A stretch of 64,000 nt of DNA, taken from contig OX345647.1 of the NCBI GenBank assembly GCA_947044365.1, positions 6,049,114 to 6,113,113 of the forward strand, in the 5' to 3' direction. This DNA comes from Petrosia ficiformis (taxonomy: Eukaryota > Porifera > Demospongiae > Haplosclerida > Petrosiidae). The position numbers and the translations under genes were made by a program. The notes under the pieces were generated by a model that saw only the letters and a program-made list of their open reading frames with translations, was not told the origin of the DNA and made no database searches. Shown here piece after piece: positions 63,912 to 64,000 of this stretch; the stretch's first letter is position 1; every line of letters starts with the position of its first letter.

Positions 63912-64000
63912 TTAACAATACAAACAAAAGAACTAACTTACTATTATATATAATATTTGCATATTTATACCTATTTTTTTAATTCTTGTACTTTCTCACA

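Overview
The window looks like nuclear DNA of an early-branching animal, most likely a demosponge of the Amphimedon type. The DNA is AT-rich, most introns are about 40-100 bp, neighbouring stop codons are only 20-95 bp apart, and the genes are animal families (Wntless, ADAMTS, TRIC channel, CYP4, NIPSNAP, CENP-C, MED31). The species is inferred from gene content and architecture, not from any database match.

Bases 1-26 kb are a dense host gene block. In order: the 3' end of a C2H2 (U1/JAZ-type) zinc-finger gene and a tandem paralogue (+), TRIC channel (-), WDR36/UTP21 (+), Wntless (+), an ADAMTS metalloprotease (-), a CYP4-like P450 (-), EXOSC10/Rrp6 (+), mitochondrial ATP synthase delta (-), CENP-C (+), MED31 (-), NIPSNAP (+), and a broken CREB3/ATF6-like bZIP gene. 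Many are head-to-head or tail-to-tail pairs. The 74-bp ATP synthase/CENP-C promoter holds a perfect palindromic NRF1-type site.

Bases 26-45.6 kb hold almost only repeats. There is a 300-bp array with exon-like splice signals, a thioredoxin pseudogene, two related AT-rich tandem families (about 183 and 160-175 bp units), a 1.4-kb segment present twice, and a GC-richer satellite of about 62-bp units with higher-order structure (37.67-44.21 kb). A short TTAACGCA-like array and a 39-bp telomere-like minisatellite follow.

Bases 45.6-61 kb are the most interesting part. On the minus strand, nine exons (2403 nt, exactly in frame) make one 800-aa protein joining a KMT5A/SET8-like SET domain, a C2H2 finger and a Crypton-like tyrosine recombinase. 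On the plus strand, a second tyrosine recombinase gene (four exons, 723 aa) is followed 0.6 kb later by a 901-aa protein with a divergent C-terminal SET domain. Thus histone-methyltransferase-like SET modules are tied to tyrosine recombinases twice within 13 kb, once by fusion and once by adjacency. Clusters of the palindrome GGGACATATGTCCC lie around and between these genes. I infer one or two domesticated or active Crypton-like elements carrying chromatin-modifying domains.

Bases 61.1-63.5 kb are six tandem copies of a 400-431 bp unit. The last 0.5 kb may contain a small spliced gene, weakly supported.
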